DNA from: Caryophanales bacterium UBA4869 | Lineage (GTDB): Bacteria > Bacillota_I > Bacilli_A > RFN20 > CAG-288 | Direction: 5' to 3' | Assembly: GCA_002399505.1 (NCBI GenBank) | Contig: DHDT01000079.1 | Location: 1-16,174, forward strand | DNA length: 16,174 bases | Shown here: piece after piece, positions 1-7,432 of the stretch | Layout of the letters: every line of letters starts with the position of its first letter | Numbering within the stretch: the stretch's first letter is position 1 | Notes under the pieces: model-generated | What the model saw: only the letters and a program-made list of their open reading frames with translations | Database searches by the model: none | Told to the model about the DNA's origin: nothing | Program-made: the position numbers and the translations under genes

Positions 1-458
1 CCCTTATTGCCGTTTGAGTTGAAGGCATAAAAGGAGATTGAGGCACGACCATAAACTCCAGAATAGACTTCACTTCTCTCAATGATTGGATTGAGGGCTG
101 CATCGACGATTCCAGGAGCGGTCAAAGAATTTGCATTTACAAAATAGCAATCTGCATAAGCCTTATCATCTGGACGCTCGACGTCGCCGTCACGAAGAGG
201 GGTTTTCAAAATCTCAAAAGCAGGTACAGATTTTCCGCTTCCCTTAAGCTTTGATTCACCTTCGACATAAGCGGCTTTGATCGCTGCCTTGATCTTGGCG
301 ACAGTCTTCACATCACTCTTAGGAATGATAAGCGAGACTGAGAATTTAGGAGTGCCATCGCCGATTGCTTTGGCTTCCCACACATTTGCATAGCTCCATC
401 TGGTGTCTTTGCCAGTGATGACCTTTGCACTATTAACTACTTTTTCATTGTTTGACAT
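1..458 (-). CDS. DUF2815 phage ssDNA-binding protein (partial, cut by left edge)
   Basis: This reading frame runs off the left end of the window, so only the first 152 codons are seen. The protein starts MSNNEKVVNSAKVITGKDTR and contains SLIIPKSD (about residues 43-50), ILKTPLRDGDVERPDD (about 83-98) and YSGVYGRASISFYAFNSNG near the cut. I recognise these as the DUF2815 family, a phage and prophage family related to Enc34-type single-stranded DNA-binding proteins. Its expected role is to coat ssDNA during phage replication or recombination. The ATG at 458 is preceded by GGAGGAAAA and lies one base after the stop of the upstream DUF2800 gene, so the two are translationally linked. In related phages this pair is commonly followed by DNA polymerase and other replication genes, which would lie off the left edge. 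The family call is secure; the function is inferred from the family. Confidence 0.88.
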   Translation of the reverse strand, partial: MSNNEKVVNSAKVITGKDTRWSYANVWEAKAIGDGTPKFSVSLIIPKSDVKTVAKIKAAIKAAYVEGESKLKGSGKSVPAFEILKTPLRDGDVERPDDKAYADCYFVNANSLTAPGIVDAALNPIIERSEVYSGVYGRASISFYAFNSNGNK

Positions 459-459
459 A

Positions 460-1602
460 TTAATTTTCCTCCATATTGTCAGTTTTGAAATCTGCTGCTG
501 CAGTACTGAATTCAGGTCTTTTATCGCTTTCCTGAACAAGCGTTGGCTTGCCTTGAGGCTTAACCACAAACCTATCTAACAGCTCTATGAACTTGGACTT
601 GCCGATACGCTTCTGCATCTCGGTGATGCTCAAGAGCTTCTTATCAAATGGATCGAATCCAGCGTCTTCGACGGTCTTTGCCACTTCTGACTCATTTGAG
701 TACTTACGAATGGACCTTCCTTCGACCACTTTGTATCCGTTCCACTTCTTGCCCTTCAATGCTTCATCTAAGGCATAGGCTTTCACTTCTTCGGCCCATG
801 AAGTGAGCTCATCGACCTTGCCTAGCACTTCCTCCACTTCCTCATCGGTAAGCAAAGGCGGATCAGCAAAGTCTTTTGAAGCTAGCTTTAGGTTTGAATT
901 GGCTCTTTCTCTGCATGTGGCTCTAGCCTTACAAAATTGGCACCACGCGCCACAGTGAAATTCACCGATTCCTTTGAATGCATCTACTGCTTTAGGCTTA
1001 ACTATCTCATTTGCCCACTTGTATAAGTCATCTTTCTTCATGGCGAAGGTTGAGACATTGCCGAGTCGAGGCTGATAGATGGTCATCGAGACTTCCTTGA
1101 TGTCATATAGGGAGTCGAAGATCTCAAGAGCACCTAAGGCATAAAGCTTCATCTGAGGGTTCTCTTTGGCATCGACTGATACACCTTTTCCATATTTGTA
1201 ATCAATTATGTATAAGGTCCCGTCCGATGCTATTAAAGCGTCCCCTGTGCCAAATGACTCCGGCACGTATTTTCCCAAATCGAGATACTGCTCTACCAGA
1301 ACCAGAGGATCTTTGCATTTTGTTTTTGCTTCTTCATAAAGTTCGAGAATGAACGAAACATAATCATCTGCGCAATCTTCCATTTCCTTCGAGTAATACT
1401 CGAGCTTGGGCGAGACATCTGGAACTGATAAGCCTACCGCCTTTCTAAGCTTGTACTCACAAAGTGCGTGGGCATCAGTTCCTTCTGCCGCAAATGTTGA
1501 CTCAGTATCTTCTATTGATTCAGTTAAGCGGGCTGACGGCGTGCATGATAGCCACCTCTTGGCGCTTGATGGTCCAAGCAAAGCGTGACTACTTGCCGAC
1601 AT
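460..1602 (-). CDS. DUF2800 RecB/Cas4-like PD-(D/E)XK nuclease of a prophage
   Basis: A protein of 380 residues starting MSASSHALLGPSSAKRW, the typical beginning of DUF2800 proteins of phages. The PD-(D/E)XK core is visible: GTGD (D121), IIDYKYGKG (D134-x-K136) and a QMKLY motif at 150-154 (QxxxY, as in RecB and Cas4 nucleases). A cysteine set like the iron-sulphur cluster of AddB/Cas4 is present: C20 near the N-terminus plus C217, C221, C224 and C230. It probably acts as an exonuclease in phage recombination or replication, partnered by the DUF2815 ssDNA-binding protein just downstream. I chose the ATG at 1602 over the longer open frame from 1716: it has GAGGCG about 7 bases upstream, overlaps the preceding stop by 14 bases, and gives the family's usual N-terminus. 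The extra 38 upstream residues have no family character. The substrate is not known from sequence. Confidence 0.87.
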   Translation of the reverse strand: MSASSHALLGPSSAKRWLSCTPSARLTESIEDTESTFAAEGTDAHALCEYKLRKAVGLSVPDVSPKLEYYSKEMEDCADDYVSFILELYEEAKTKCKDPLVLVEQYLDLGKYVPESFGTGDALIASDGTLYIIDYKYGKGVSVDAKENPQMKLYALGALEIFDSLYDIKEVSMTIYQPRLGNVSTFAMKKDDLYKWANEIVKPKAVDAFKGIGEFHCGAWCQFCKARATCRERANSNLKLASKDFADPPLLTDEEVEEVLGKVDELTSWAEEVKAYALDEALKGKKWNGYKVVEGRSIRKYSNESEVAKTVEDAGFDPFDKKLLSITEMQKRIGKSKFIELLDRFVVKPQGKPTLVQESDKRPEFSTAAADFKTDNMEEN

Positions 1603-1939
1603 CGGTGATCGCCTCGGCATCATGAAGCAAGTCTTCGTATTTTTCTGGATCAACCAACGATAGCTTTTCGGCTCCGTACTTCTTAAGAAGTTCTTTGATT
1701 TCCGCCGTATGTCCATTTCTGGACTTTTCAGCTAAAACCTTGCGGACTTCCTCTAAGGTCAAGAGCTGCTTGCGTTCCTCTTCGGCTTTGTCGTGAGCCA
1801 ATTCCTCGTCACGGTAGTTGTTCCAGTCTTCCTCTTCCGAGGCAAACGAAGCCTTGAATCTTGTGGCTGATTTCTTGATTGCGTCAGCCGCTTCGATGAT
1901 CTCGTCGAGAGAACTACTTAGTTCTTTGATTTTTGACAT
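1589..1939 (-). CDS. small conserved phage protein, charged and probably helical
   Basis: A 116-residue acidic, lysine/glutamate-rich protein with no Cys cluster or membrane segment. Its middle and end (LTLEEVRKVLAEKSRNGHTA at 61-80, then KELLKKYGAEKLSLVDPEKY) match a small protein commonly found just before DUF2800 genes in Firmicutes prophages. Such proteins are sometimes misnamed 'rRNA biogenesis protein rrp5' or 'DNA ligase' in annotations, and their function is unknown. The LTLEEVRKVLAEKS stretch reads as a short helical module. The start ATG at 1939 has a strong GGAGGTGAGAGATC leader. The gene overlaps the small upstream gene by 26 bases and the downstream nuclease by 14 bases, so the whole block is one tightly coupled operon. 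I make no functional claim beyond phage early-region membership. Confidence 0.75.
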   Translation of the reverse strand: MSKIKELSSSLDEIIEAADAIKKSATRFKASFASEEEDWNNYRDEELAHDKAEEERKQLLTLEEVRKVLAEKSRNGHTAEIKELLKKYGAEKLSLVDPEKYEDLLHDAEAITDVGK

Positions 1940-2084
1940 GATCTCTCACCTCCATTTTTTCTTCTGTAAGGTCGTCTGCAATCAATTGCTTGGCAGCCTT
2001 TTTTGAAGCGATGCTAATCAAGAACAACAATTCAATTAATGAATCATGATTCATCGCTCCGCACGAACGACATCTTTCTTCCAT
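1914..2084 (-). CDS. small hypothetical prophage protein with N-terminal Cys pair
   Basis: A 56-residue protein starting MEERCRSCGAMNHDSLIELL. It has a C-x2-C pair at residues 5 and 8 (half of a zinc-knuckle pattern), followed by a hydrophobic helix (LIELLFLISIASKKAAKQLI) and a charged tail. I chose the ATG at 2084 because GGAGG lies 7 bases upstream; the frame is open further upstream to 2123 without a better ribosome binding site. It overlaps the next gene by 26 bases, typical of phage operons. I do not recognise a family. A tiny regulator or zinc-binding accessory protein is possible, but nothing in the sequence proves it. Confidence 0.55.
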   Translation of the reverse strand: MEERCRSCGAMNHDSLIELLFLISIASKKAAKQLIADDLTEEKMEVRDHVKNQRTK

Positions 2085-2158
2085 TTCTAATCCTCCAATC
2101 TGAAGGTTTTTTCCACCCTTCAAGAGTTAAAGAACAGCGAGAAAGAAAGTGAGTAGAC

Positions 2159-2725
2159 TTAGATGAAATCCTTTAGCTTTTCTTTGAGAATGGCGAATGC
2201 ATCATCCTTCCTTTTTGCCGCAGTCTTACGTGTTATGTGCAGCTTCTCGGCAATTTCGGTGATGGTCATTTCTTCTAGAAGGCAATACATAACATTCCTG
2301 AGATCTTTATTTTCGAGAGAGTCTATTTCCCTATGAAGCGCCTCTTCTTTTTCAGCGCGGATCGTATATTCTTCCGGCGATTCATCGTCACATAAAGGCT
2401 CGTACTCATATTCGTCGTGAAGCCTGTCGAGGCTTACCGTTCCGCCGTTTGCATGGTTAGTACCAAATAACGGACAATTAGAGCAGTCGCCCCTGCATCG
2501 TTTCGTTCCATATCGGTCGGATGACACCAGACACCTATGGGACAGTTCTTCTTGTCGCTTCTCGAGCCAGTAATCGCGCATGTATTTGCGTCCCAACTCT
2601 TCTGAAACATAGATGTTAAGGTTATCGACATATAGGAAGAATGTGCGATCTTTGCTTGGCTTAGAATAATCCTCGCCGTTTTCGAATTTAGATACTGATT
2701 GACTTTGTTTTTCATTGTTTTGCAT
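2159..2725 (-). CDS. phage sigma-70 region 4-like transcription regulator with Cys cluster
   Basis: A 188-residue protein whose C-terminal third (about 126-186) reads as a sigma-70 region 4-type helix-turn-helix: an acidic helix (EKEEALHREIDSLENKDLRN), then MTITEIAEKLHITRKTAAKR and a final basic helix. The middle holds four cysteines, C65, C77, C81 and C84 (CRGDCSNCPLF), which could bind zinc or an Fe-S cluster. It is the first gene of the visible minus-strand prophage block and has a GTGAGGAAATAAC leader before ATG 2725, so it is a plausible activator of early or late phage transcription. Regions 2 and 3 of a true sigma factor are absent, so it is a sigma-like regulator and not a complete sigma factor. 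The HTH assignment is fairly safe; the target promoters are unknown. Confidence 0.7.
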   Translation of the reverse strand: MQNNEKQSQSVSKFENGEDYSKPSKDRTFFLYVDNLNIYVSEELGRKYMRDYWLEKRQEELSHRCLVSSDRYGTKRCRGDCSNCPLFGTNHANGGTVSLDRLHDEYEYEPLCDDESPEEYTIRAEKEEALHREIDSLENKDLRNVMYCLLEEMTITEIAEKLHITRKTAAKRKDDAFAILKEKLKDFI

Positions 2726-3005
2726 GTTATTTCCTCACTTTTGAAGCGAAGAAACACATGGCAAAATCAGTTCGTTATGAGGCGTGCTGAAAAAGCCGGA
2801 AGTATTAATTCACTTCGGATTTTTAAGCTCAGCCTCGCAATGGATGAACTGTATAGAATTCCATGTCTGTTTTTGCGATCCCCACTGATCAGGCGGGAAA
2901 TAGACAAGGCGTTTAGATCAAACTTGTTCGTTTAATCTATCTACATTTTATTTGGACATGAGCACTATAAAAACAGCAGGCACTCGGCACTACTACGCAA
3001 AAAGA
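2726..3005. other. non-coding junction between prophage block and defence operon
   Basis: About 280 bases with no supportable gene. An open plus-strand frame (2699-2935) has no ribosome binding site and no recognisable protein character. A bulged hairpin lies at about 2795-2820 (CCG-G-AAGT pairing with ACTTCGG), with A-rich sequence before and T-rich sequence after it. It could act as a weak bidirectional terminator or as a leader structure upstream of the minus-strand prophage operon. I could not pick a convincing minus-strand promoter for that operon in this stretch. The segment may be a recombination scar between two mobile blocks, but no repeat marking an end was found. Confidence 0.4.
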
Positions 3006-3043
3006 CGGCATAATCAGCCGATAGGTTTTTGCCTATTTTTTTT
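3006..3043 (+). terminator. intrinsic terminator upstream of the Hachiman-like operon
   Basis: Two adjoining hairpins: CGGC-ATAATCA-GCCG (3006-3020), then ATAGG-TTTTTG-CCTAT (3021-3036), followed by eight consecutive T on the plus strand. The T-run on one side only gives plus-strand polarity. No plus-strand gene is seen upstream, so it either ends an unidentified short transcript from 2760-3005 or insulates the operon that starts at 3077. Confidence 0.6.
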
Positions 3044-3076
3044 GGATAATAAATACATTTTTTTGTAGTTATGAGA

Positions 3077-3104
3077 TTGTCATTATGGTCTTAAGTGTTA
3101 TAAT
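3077..3104 (+). promoter_or_regulatory. sigma-A-type promoter of the XRE-hamA-hamB operon
   Basis: TTGTCA at 3077-3082, a 16-base spacer, and a perfect TATAAT at 3099-3104. The expected start is near 3111, giving a leader of about 30 bases before a strong GGAGTCGGAGG ribosome binding site and the ATG at 3141. No other promoter is seen inside the operon, so all three genes probably depend on it. The small XRE protein encoded first is the obvious candidate repressor, although I see no clear palindrome over the boxes. Confidence 0.75.
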
Positions 3105-3140
3105 AAAATCAGAAAATGAATATGGGAGTCGGAGGAATTT

Positions 3141-3356
3141 ATGTTTTTCTCTTATAATGGACTTTGGAAACTTCTAATAGATAAAGGCATGTTAAAAAAG
3201 GACCTAGCTGCAGCAGCCAAGATAAGTCCCACTACGATGTCAACCATGGGAAAAGGCGGATCTGTGAGCCTGGAAACGCTAGGCCGTATTTGTTGTGTTT
3301 TGAATTGCGATATTGGCGATATCGTGAATGTTTCGTTTGATGAAAAAGAACAGTAA
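3141..3356 (+). CDS. small XRE/Cro-type HTH regulator (HTH_26-like) of the defence operon
   Basis: A 71-residue, single-domain DNA-binding protein of the Cro/CI type. The pattern fits the short HTH_26 family: LWKLLIDKGMLKKDLAAAAK (8-27), recognition segment ISPTTMSTMGKG (28-39), then SLETLGRICCVLNCDIGDIV (43-62). It is first in the operon and has a strong Shine-Dalgarno (GGAGTCGGAGGAATTT). Its stop lies 12 bases before the TTG start of the HamA-like gene, with that gene's GGAGG in between. It is likely to repress or tune its own operon so that the costly nuclease/helicase pair stays low. Regulators of this type are frequent companions of Firmicutes defence cassettes. The HTH identification is strong; its role in this operon is inferred from position. 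Confidence 0.85.
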   Translation: MFFSYNGLWKLLIDKGMLKKDLAAAAKISPTTMSTMGKGGSVSLETLGRICCVLNCDIGDIVNVSFDEKEQ

Positions 3357-3368
3357 GGAGGATTGAAA

Positions 3369-4820
3369 TTGAAAAAACTATGTTTGGGAACGCTTCTCCG
3401 CCTTCTATCTGACACAAAAAAAGAAAACACGAAACAATACAATTTGTTAAGAACGGTCCTTGAAACTGTAAAGTCCGACGACAGATATGGCGATGAGAAG
3501 TTTCAGGGAGCCCTCTTGTCAGGAAAAAACAATCTTTCAGATTATGAGGAAATCTCGACATGCGACAAAAACGAATTAGTCAAAAAGATCAGGAATAATG
3601 TCGTTCCTGAATTTTCTGAGTCCAGCCAGAGACTGATAATTGTTTGCGTAAGAGATATTTTGAAAAACGATCCTTCGATAAATGATGACGATATGATTGG
3701 CTACGAAGAGGAATATACCAAACAGAATATTATCTCAATGCAGGTTTTCCCTTTTTCGGATTTTTTAGCAAATGTTTATTATTACGTGGCCACATCGGTT
3801 AAAAACATCCCTTACAAAAAAGAAATAAAAGAACTGACGAAAGACTATGTCAATGGGATGAAGCGATATTCATATGATGTCCAATTGGAAACGAAGGTAA
3901 CCTATAAGCACTCAAAAGTGACATTGACTCTTGATCCGGAACCATTCAATGAGGTGTTCACCGAAATCAAGTCCCTGGACCTTCATTTCCCCAATCCAAG
4001 CAATATCAGGATATATTCTCTGGATGTCACAAACAGCAAAATCGATTATGAGAAGATCAAGGGTTTCATATCAAGCAATATAGGCCGCTATATTTATTCA
4101 CGTGCAATGAGAAACAACTACAATCTGAAGAAGGACTCAGGAGATTTGACTCTCAAAGCACTTCGTGCCTATAACAAACGAATAAAAGAAGACCCATCAA
4201 CACACCATTTTAATGAATTAATCCTCTATTCCTTCCTGGAGTGCGTGTTGGGAGCGCCGAAGATTTTTTCGAAGATGGAACTTCAGGATAAGAAGGGTGT
4301 TTATAATAGTGTCTCCTCAGGGGTACATATATTATCCTTTAAAAAAGGCTCTTTGCCTTTCAACCAGCTTGTGTTCGGCGCCACCGACACCACAGATTCT
4401 CTTGAATGCGCAGTCGATAACGCGTTAAAACAGGTTATAGAAATCAAGTCATCAGTCACAAAGGAGTTTGATTTTTTAGAGACTACCATCCTTAATGAGG
4501 AATTTGATTCTGACACTAATAAAGCATTGGTGGAGATAATTATTCCTACCAAAGCCTCTGGACTGAAAAAACCGGATTCCGCATTTGGTATTTTCCTTGG
4601 CTATTCTGTTTCAGTGGCCGCCGAGCCTAACAACGCTCAATTCAAGGAAAACCTTAAACGAAAAATGGAGACAGATATTGCAAGCATTTCATCTTATCTG
4701 ACGGCAAAAATCAATGAACTTGGGCTTACCTATTATTCTTTTTATATCTATGTTCTTCCCTTCAACAATGCGATCATCGACAAAGATGAAATAATCAAAG
4801 AATCATTGGAGGTGAACTGA
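3369..4820 (+). CDS. hamA: HamA-like DUF1837 protein with extra N-terminal domain (Hachiman)
   Basis: A 483-residue protein. The C-terminal part (about 170 onward) is DUF1837, the HamA effector of the Hachiman anti-phage system, where HamA is a nuclease held by the HamB helicase. Hallmarks, numbered from the TTG at 3369: HHFNELILYSFLECVLGAPK (279-298), SKMELQ (301-306), GVHIL (318-322), NQLVFGATDTTDSLECAVDNA (332 on) and FGIFLGYSV (406-414). The first 170 residues (KLCLGTLLRLLSDTKK, then GALLSGKNNLSDYEE) form an added domain that ordinary HamA proteins of about 280 residues lack. The E-x-K pair I recall as the HamA active site here reads E304-L-Q306, so the lysine may be replaced. I prefer the TTG at 3369 (7 bases after GGAGG) over the TTG at 3363, which touches the Shine-Dalgarno. 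It lies two bases before hamB. Confidence 0.82.
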   Translation: MKKLCLGTLLRLLSDTKKENTKQYNLLRTVLETVKSDDRYGDEKFQGALLSGKNNLSDYEEISTCDKNELVKKIRNNVVPEFSESSQRLIIVCVRDILKNDPSINDDDMIGYEEEYTKQNIISMQVFPFSDFLANVYYYVATSVKNIPYKKEIKELTKDYVNGMKRYSYDVQLETKVTYKHSKVTLTLDPEPFNEVFTEIKSLDLHFPNPSNIRIYSLDVTNSKIDYEKIKGFISSNIGRYIYSRAMRNNYNLKKDSGDLTLKALRAYNKRIKEDPSTHHFNELILYSFLECVLGAPKIFSKMELQDKKGVYNSVSSGVHILSFKKGSLPFNQLVFGATDTTDSLECAVDNALKQVIEIKSSVTKEFDFLETTILNEEFDSDTNKALVEIIIPTKASGLKKPDSAFGIFLGYSVSVAAEPNNAQFKENLKRKMETDIASISSYLTAKINELGLTYYSFYIYVLPFNNAIIDKDEIIKESLEVN

Positions 4821-4822
4821 CA

Positions 4823-7432
4823 ATGGAACCCAGATATTCAACTCTTGGTGACTCGATTTACAACAAAATAGAAGACAACGAATACTTGAACGAGCTTTAT
4901 GAGACTTTGCTTTTCAATTATTCGATGAAGCTTATGGGTGACACCAGAAGAAATAAGACTCTTAAGAAAGATGATCTCCTTCGCTTTGCAGATATCCTCT
5001 CAAAATCTTATGGGAACGAGAACTCGGAGAAACAGCGCTCATGGGCTCAGGAAATTGTCGCAATACTCAATTCGCTCTACCCAAGCGATGCCAAAGTAAA
5101 GGCATATGCTGCGTCAATTCTTGCAAATATTGGAAATTATTGCGGGCTTCAGCTTATTAAAACCAAATATAAAAGCACTTCTTTTTTAGATGATCTATAT
5201 ACACAATTTGATCTTGATTATCTAGCAATCCCACATCAAGAAAACATGTATTTCTTCCATCAGCAAAAAGAGATTTACGAACATTTGGAAGATCATTCTT
5301 TCAGCTATTCCGGGCCCACTTCTATGGGCAAATCACTGCTAATGAGAACTTTTATCAAGGACAAGATTCTAAACGGTTTCAATGGTAACTTCGCCATTCT
5401 GATCCCTACCAAAGCCTTAATTAGCGAGATATCTTCAAGCATAATCAACGCTGATCTCAAGGATGAACTGGCAAAGCAGAATTTCAAAGTAGTTACTTCT
5501 GGGAACTCTCTTTTCTTCAAACAAGATGGCCTGAATTACATAATGGTAATGACACCAGAAAGGATGCTATATACCTTAATTTCCTATCCGGAACTTTCTA
5601 TCGACTACTTGTTTATCGATGAAGCTCAGAAAATGTCCGAAAAAGATGGGCGAAGCACTTTTTATTTCAAAGTGACCGATATGCTCTCTCAAAGAGAAAG
5701 AAAGCCACATATTATCTTAGCCTCTCCGAATATTCCAAATCCGGATGTTTATTTGACTGCACTCCCTAAAGAGCAACAGACAGATTCCGATTCCTTAAGA
5801 ACAACTTTCAGCCCTGTAAGCCAAATGAAGTATATTCTGGACACAGAAAAACGTGTTTTCACAGTTTTTAACGAGCACAAAAAAGGGAAAGACCCATTTG
5901 TCAAAATTTTTCGTTTAATTCAGCAAGAAACCACTTCTGACTTAATAAAGAAGATAATCCTTAAAGATGAATCTAAGTCAAATATTATTTACTGCTCCGG
6001 AAGAAACAGAACCGTTCAGGCGGCCAGAGATTATGCCGACACAATAACAAATGGTCCGAATAATCCTGAGCTTGACAAGCTATCACAAGAAATCAAAGAC
6101 GAAATTCATTCGGATTATTTCCTTGCAGATCTTATAAGGAAAGGCATAGCCTATCACGTTGGCTATCTTCCAATGCACATAAGAACAAGGATTGAAGATC
6201 TTTATAGAGACAGGAAGATAAAGACACTTTTCTGCACCTCAACTTTGATCGAAGGAGTAAATTTGCCAGCGGATAACTTAATTGTAATAAGTTGCCGAAT
6301 AGGCCACAAAGGAAATATGAACGCCGTCGAATTCAAAAACTTACTTGGACGCGTCGGGAGAATCGAATACAACCTTTACGGCAATGTCTTCATAATTCGT
6401 GACAAGCATATGTCAGAGAAAACAATAAAGAATTTACTGACAAAAGATGTCCCGGATCAGAAGATTTCACTATCATCTTCCCTTTCATCGGAAGAAAAAC
6501 GATACTTGGTGACGCAATTTACGAACGGAGACACGCAAATAAGCCCTATGCAAGATCAAAAGCCTGAGCAATATGATTTGATGCGCAAGACAGGTCTTAT
6601 TCTTCTAAAAGACATAATAAGCGATAGAAACAGCGTAGTTAAAGCTCAATTCGATAGTTTTCTAAGTCCTCAGATAGCTCAAAGGATCAAATCAAATTTC
6701 ATAAAAAAATCGCCTGATGGGCCTCAGCCAGATGATGATATAAATGTCTCCCTGGACCAAGCAAAAAATCTAACCGAAGCGATAAATGCTGGTCTAGAAT
6801 ACCCTCCGTTGATAAACAACCGTGTAGACTACTACAAACTCAATGATTTTTTGCATAAATTGCTAAGCATTTTCAAATGGAGAATTTATGAACGAGATAC
6901 TTTGGGATCGGGAAATAAAATTGATTATTATGCCGTCATTCTATCAAGATGGATGAATGGTTACGGGCTCAATCTATTGCTAAAGGATACGATTGATTAC
7001 AATAGAGACTATCATAAGGAGGTAAGTCCTTATTATGGGCATCACGAACCATATAATGGGTCATCGGAACATAAAAATATCATTATAGGTGACACGCTCC
7101 AGATAATCGAAAGTGTCATTCTTTTCAGTATTGCTAATTATTTTTTGCGTTTCTCCACTGAATATAAAAAGATTAAAAATAACGGACAGCCATTCGACAA
7201 TGACTGGTATGAGTATGTAGAATACGGGTCTACAAACCCGCTGACGATTTTCTTTCAGCGAAACGGCTTATCCAGAGAAACCGCTGATTATATTAGGCAG
7301 CATCAAGAGTTTATTTTGCTAACAGAAAATGGATATAAATTAAAAAAGACTCTCCTGGAATGCCAGAAAGAGTCAGTTGCAGAGGAAGTTAAAAATATAC
7401 TTTTCAACGTCCCTGAGTTATTTATTGATTAG
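4823..7432 (+). CDS. hamB: HamB-like superfamily 2 DNA helicase (Hachiman)
   Basis: An 869-residue helicase with the full set of SF2 motifs: Walker A GPTSMGKS (164-171), Ia PTKALISE (195-202), Ib TPERM (244-248), II IDEAQ (265-269), III ASPNI (300-304), IV IIYCSGR (388-394), V TLIEGVNLPADN (474-485) and VI NLLGRVGRI (506-514). About 140 residues precede the helicase core and about 300 follow it, with no recognised domain. Motif V/VI spelling and the partner gene match HamB, the Ski2-like helicase that senses aberrant DNA and controls HamA. GGAGGTGA lies 7 bases before the ATG, inside the end of the HamA-like gene, so translation is coupled. All catalytic motifs look intact, unlike the partner's active site. 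The 3' end overlaps the convergent AP2 gene by 15 bases. Confidence 0.88.
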   Translation: MEPRYSTLGDSIYNKIEDNEYLNELYETLLFNYSMKLMGDTRRNKTLKKDDLLRFADILSKSYGNENSEKQRSWAQEIVAILNSLYPSDAKVKAYAASILANIGNYCGLQLIKTKYKSTSFLDDLYTQFDLDYLAIPHQENMYFFHQQKEIYEHLEDHSFSYSGPTSMGKSLLMRTFIKDKILNGFNGNFAILIPTKALISEISSSIINADLKDELAKQNFKVVTSGNSLFFKQDGLNYIMVMTPERMLYTLISYPELSIDYLFIDEAQKMSEKDGRSTFYFKVTDMLSQRERKPHIILASPNIPNPDVYLTALPKEQQTDSDSLRTTFSPVSQMKYILDTEKRVFTVFNEHKKGKDPFVKIFRLIQQETTSDLIKKIILKDESKSNIIYCSGRNRTVQAARDYADTITNGPNNPELDKLSQEIKDEIHSDYFLADLIRKGIAYHVGYLPMHIRTRIEDLYRDRKIKTLFCTSTLIEGVNLPADNLIVISCRIGHKGNMNAVEFKNLLGRVGRIEYNLYGNVFIIRDKHMSEKTIKNLLTKDVPDQKISLSSSLSSEEKRYLVTQFTNGDTQISPMQDQKPEQYDLMRKTGLILLKDIISDRNSVVKAQFDSFLSPQIAQRIKSNFIKKSPDGPQPDDDINVSLDQAKNLTEAINAGLEYPPLINNRVDYYKLNDFLHKLLSIFKWRIYERDTLGSGNKIDYYAVILSRWMNGYGLNLLLKDTIDYNRDYHKEVSPYYGHHEPYNGSSEHKNIIIGDTLQIIESVILFSIANYFLRFSTEYKKIKNNGQPFDNDWYEYVEYGSTNPLTIFFQRNGLSRETADYIRQHQEFILLTENGYKLKKTLLECQKESVAEEVKNILFNVPELFID

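Noticed and set aside
2833..2860. The plus-strand sequence encodes AMDELYR followed by an EcoRI-like GAATTC, resembling the end of GFP (vector contamination).
   Set aside because: Only a seven-residue match is present, no other GFP sequence precedes it, and the frame has no ribosome binding site. The flanks are natural non-coding DNA.
3232..3561. A 109-codon minus-strand ORF overlapping the XRE gene and the start of hamA.
   Set aside because: It is a shadow of two well-supported plus-strand genes with ribosome binding sites and known families.
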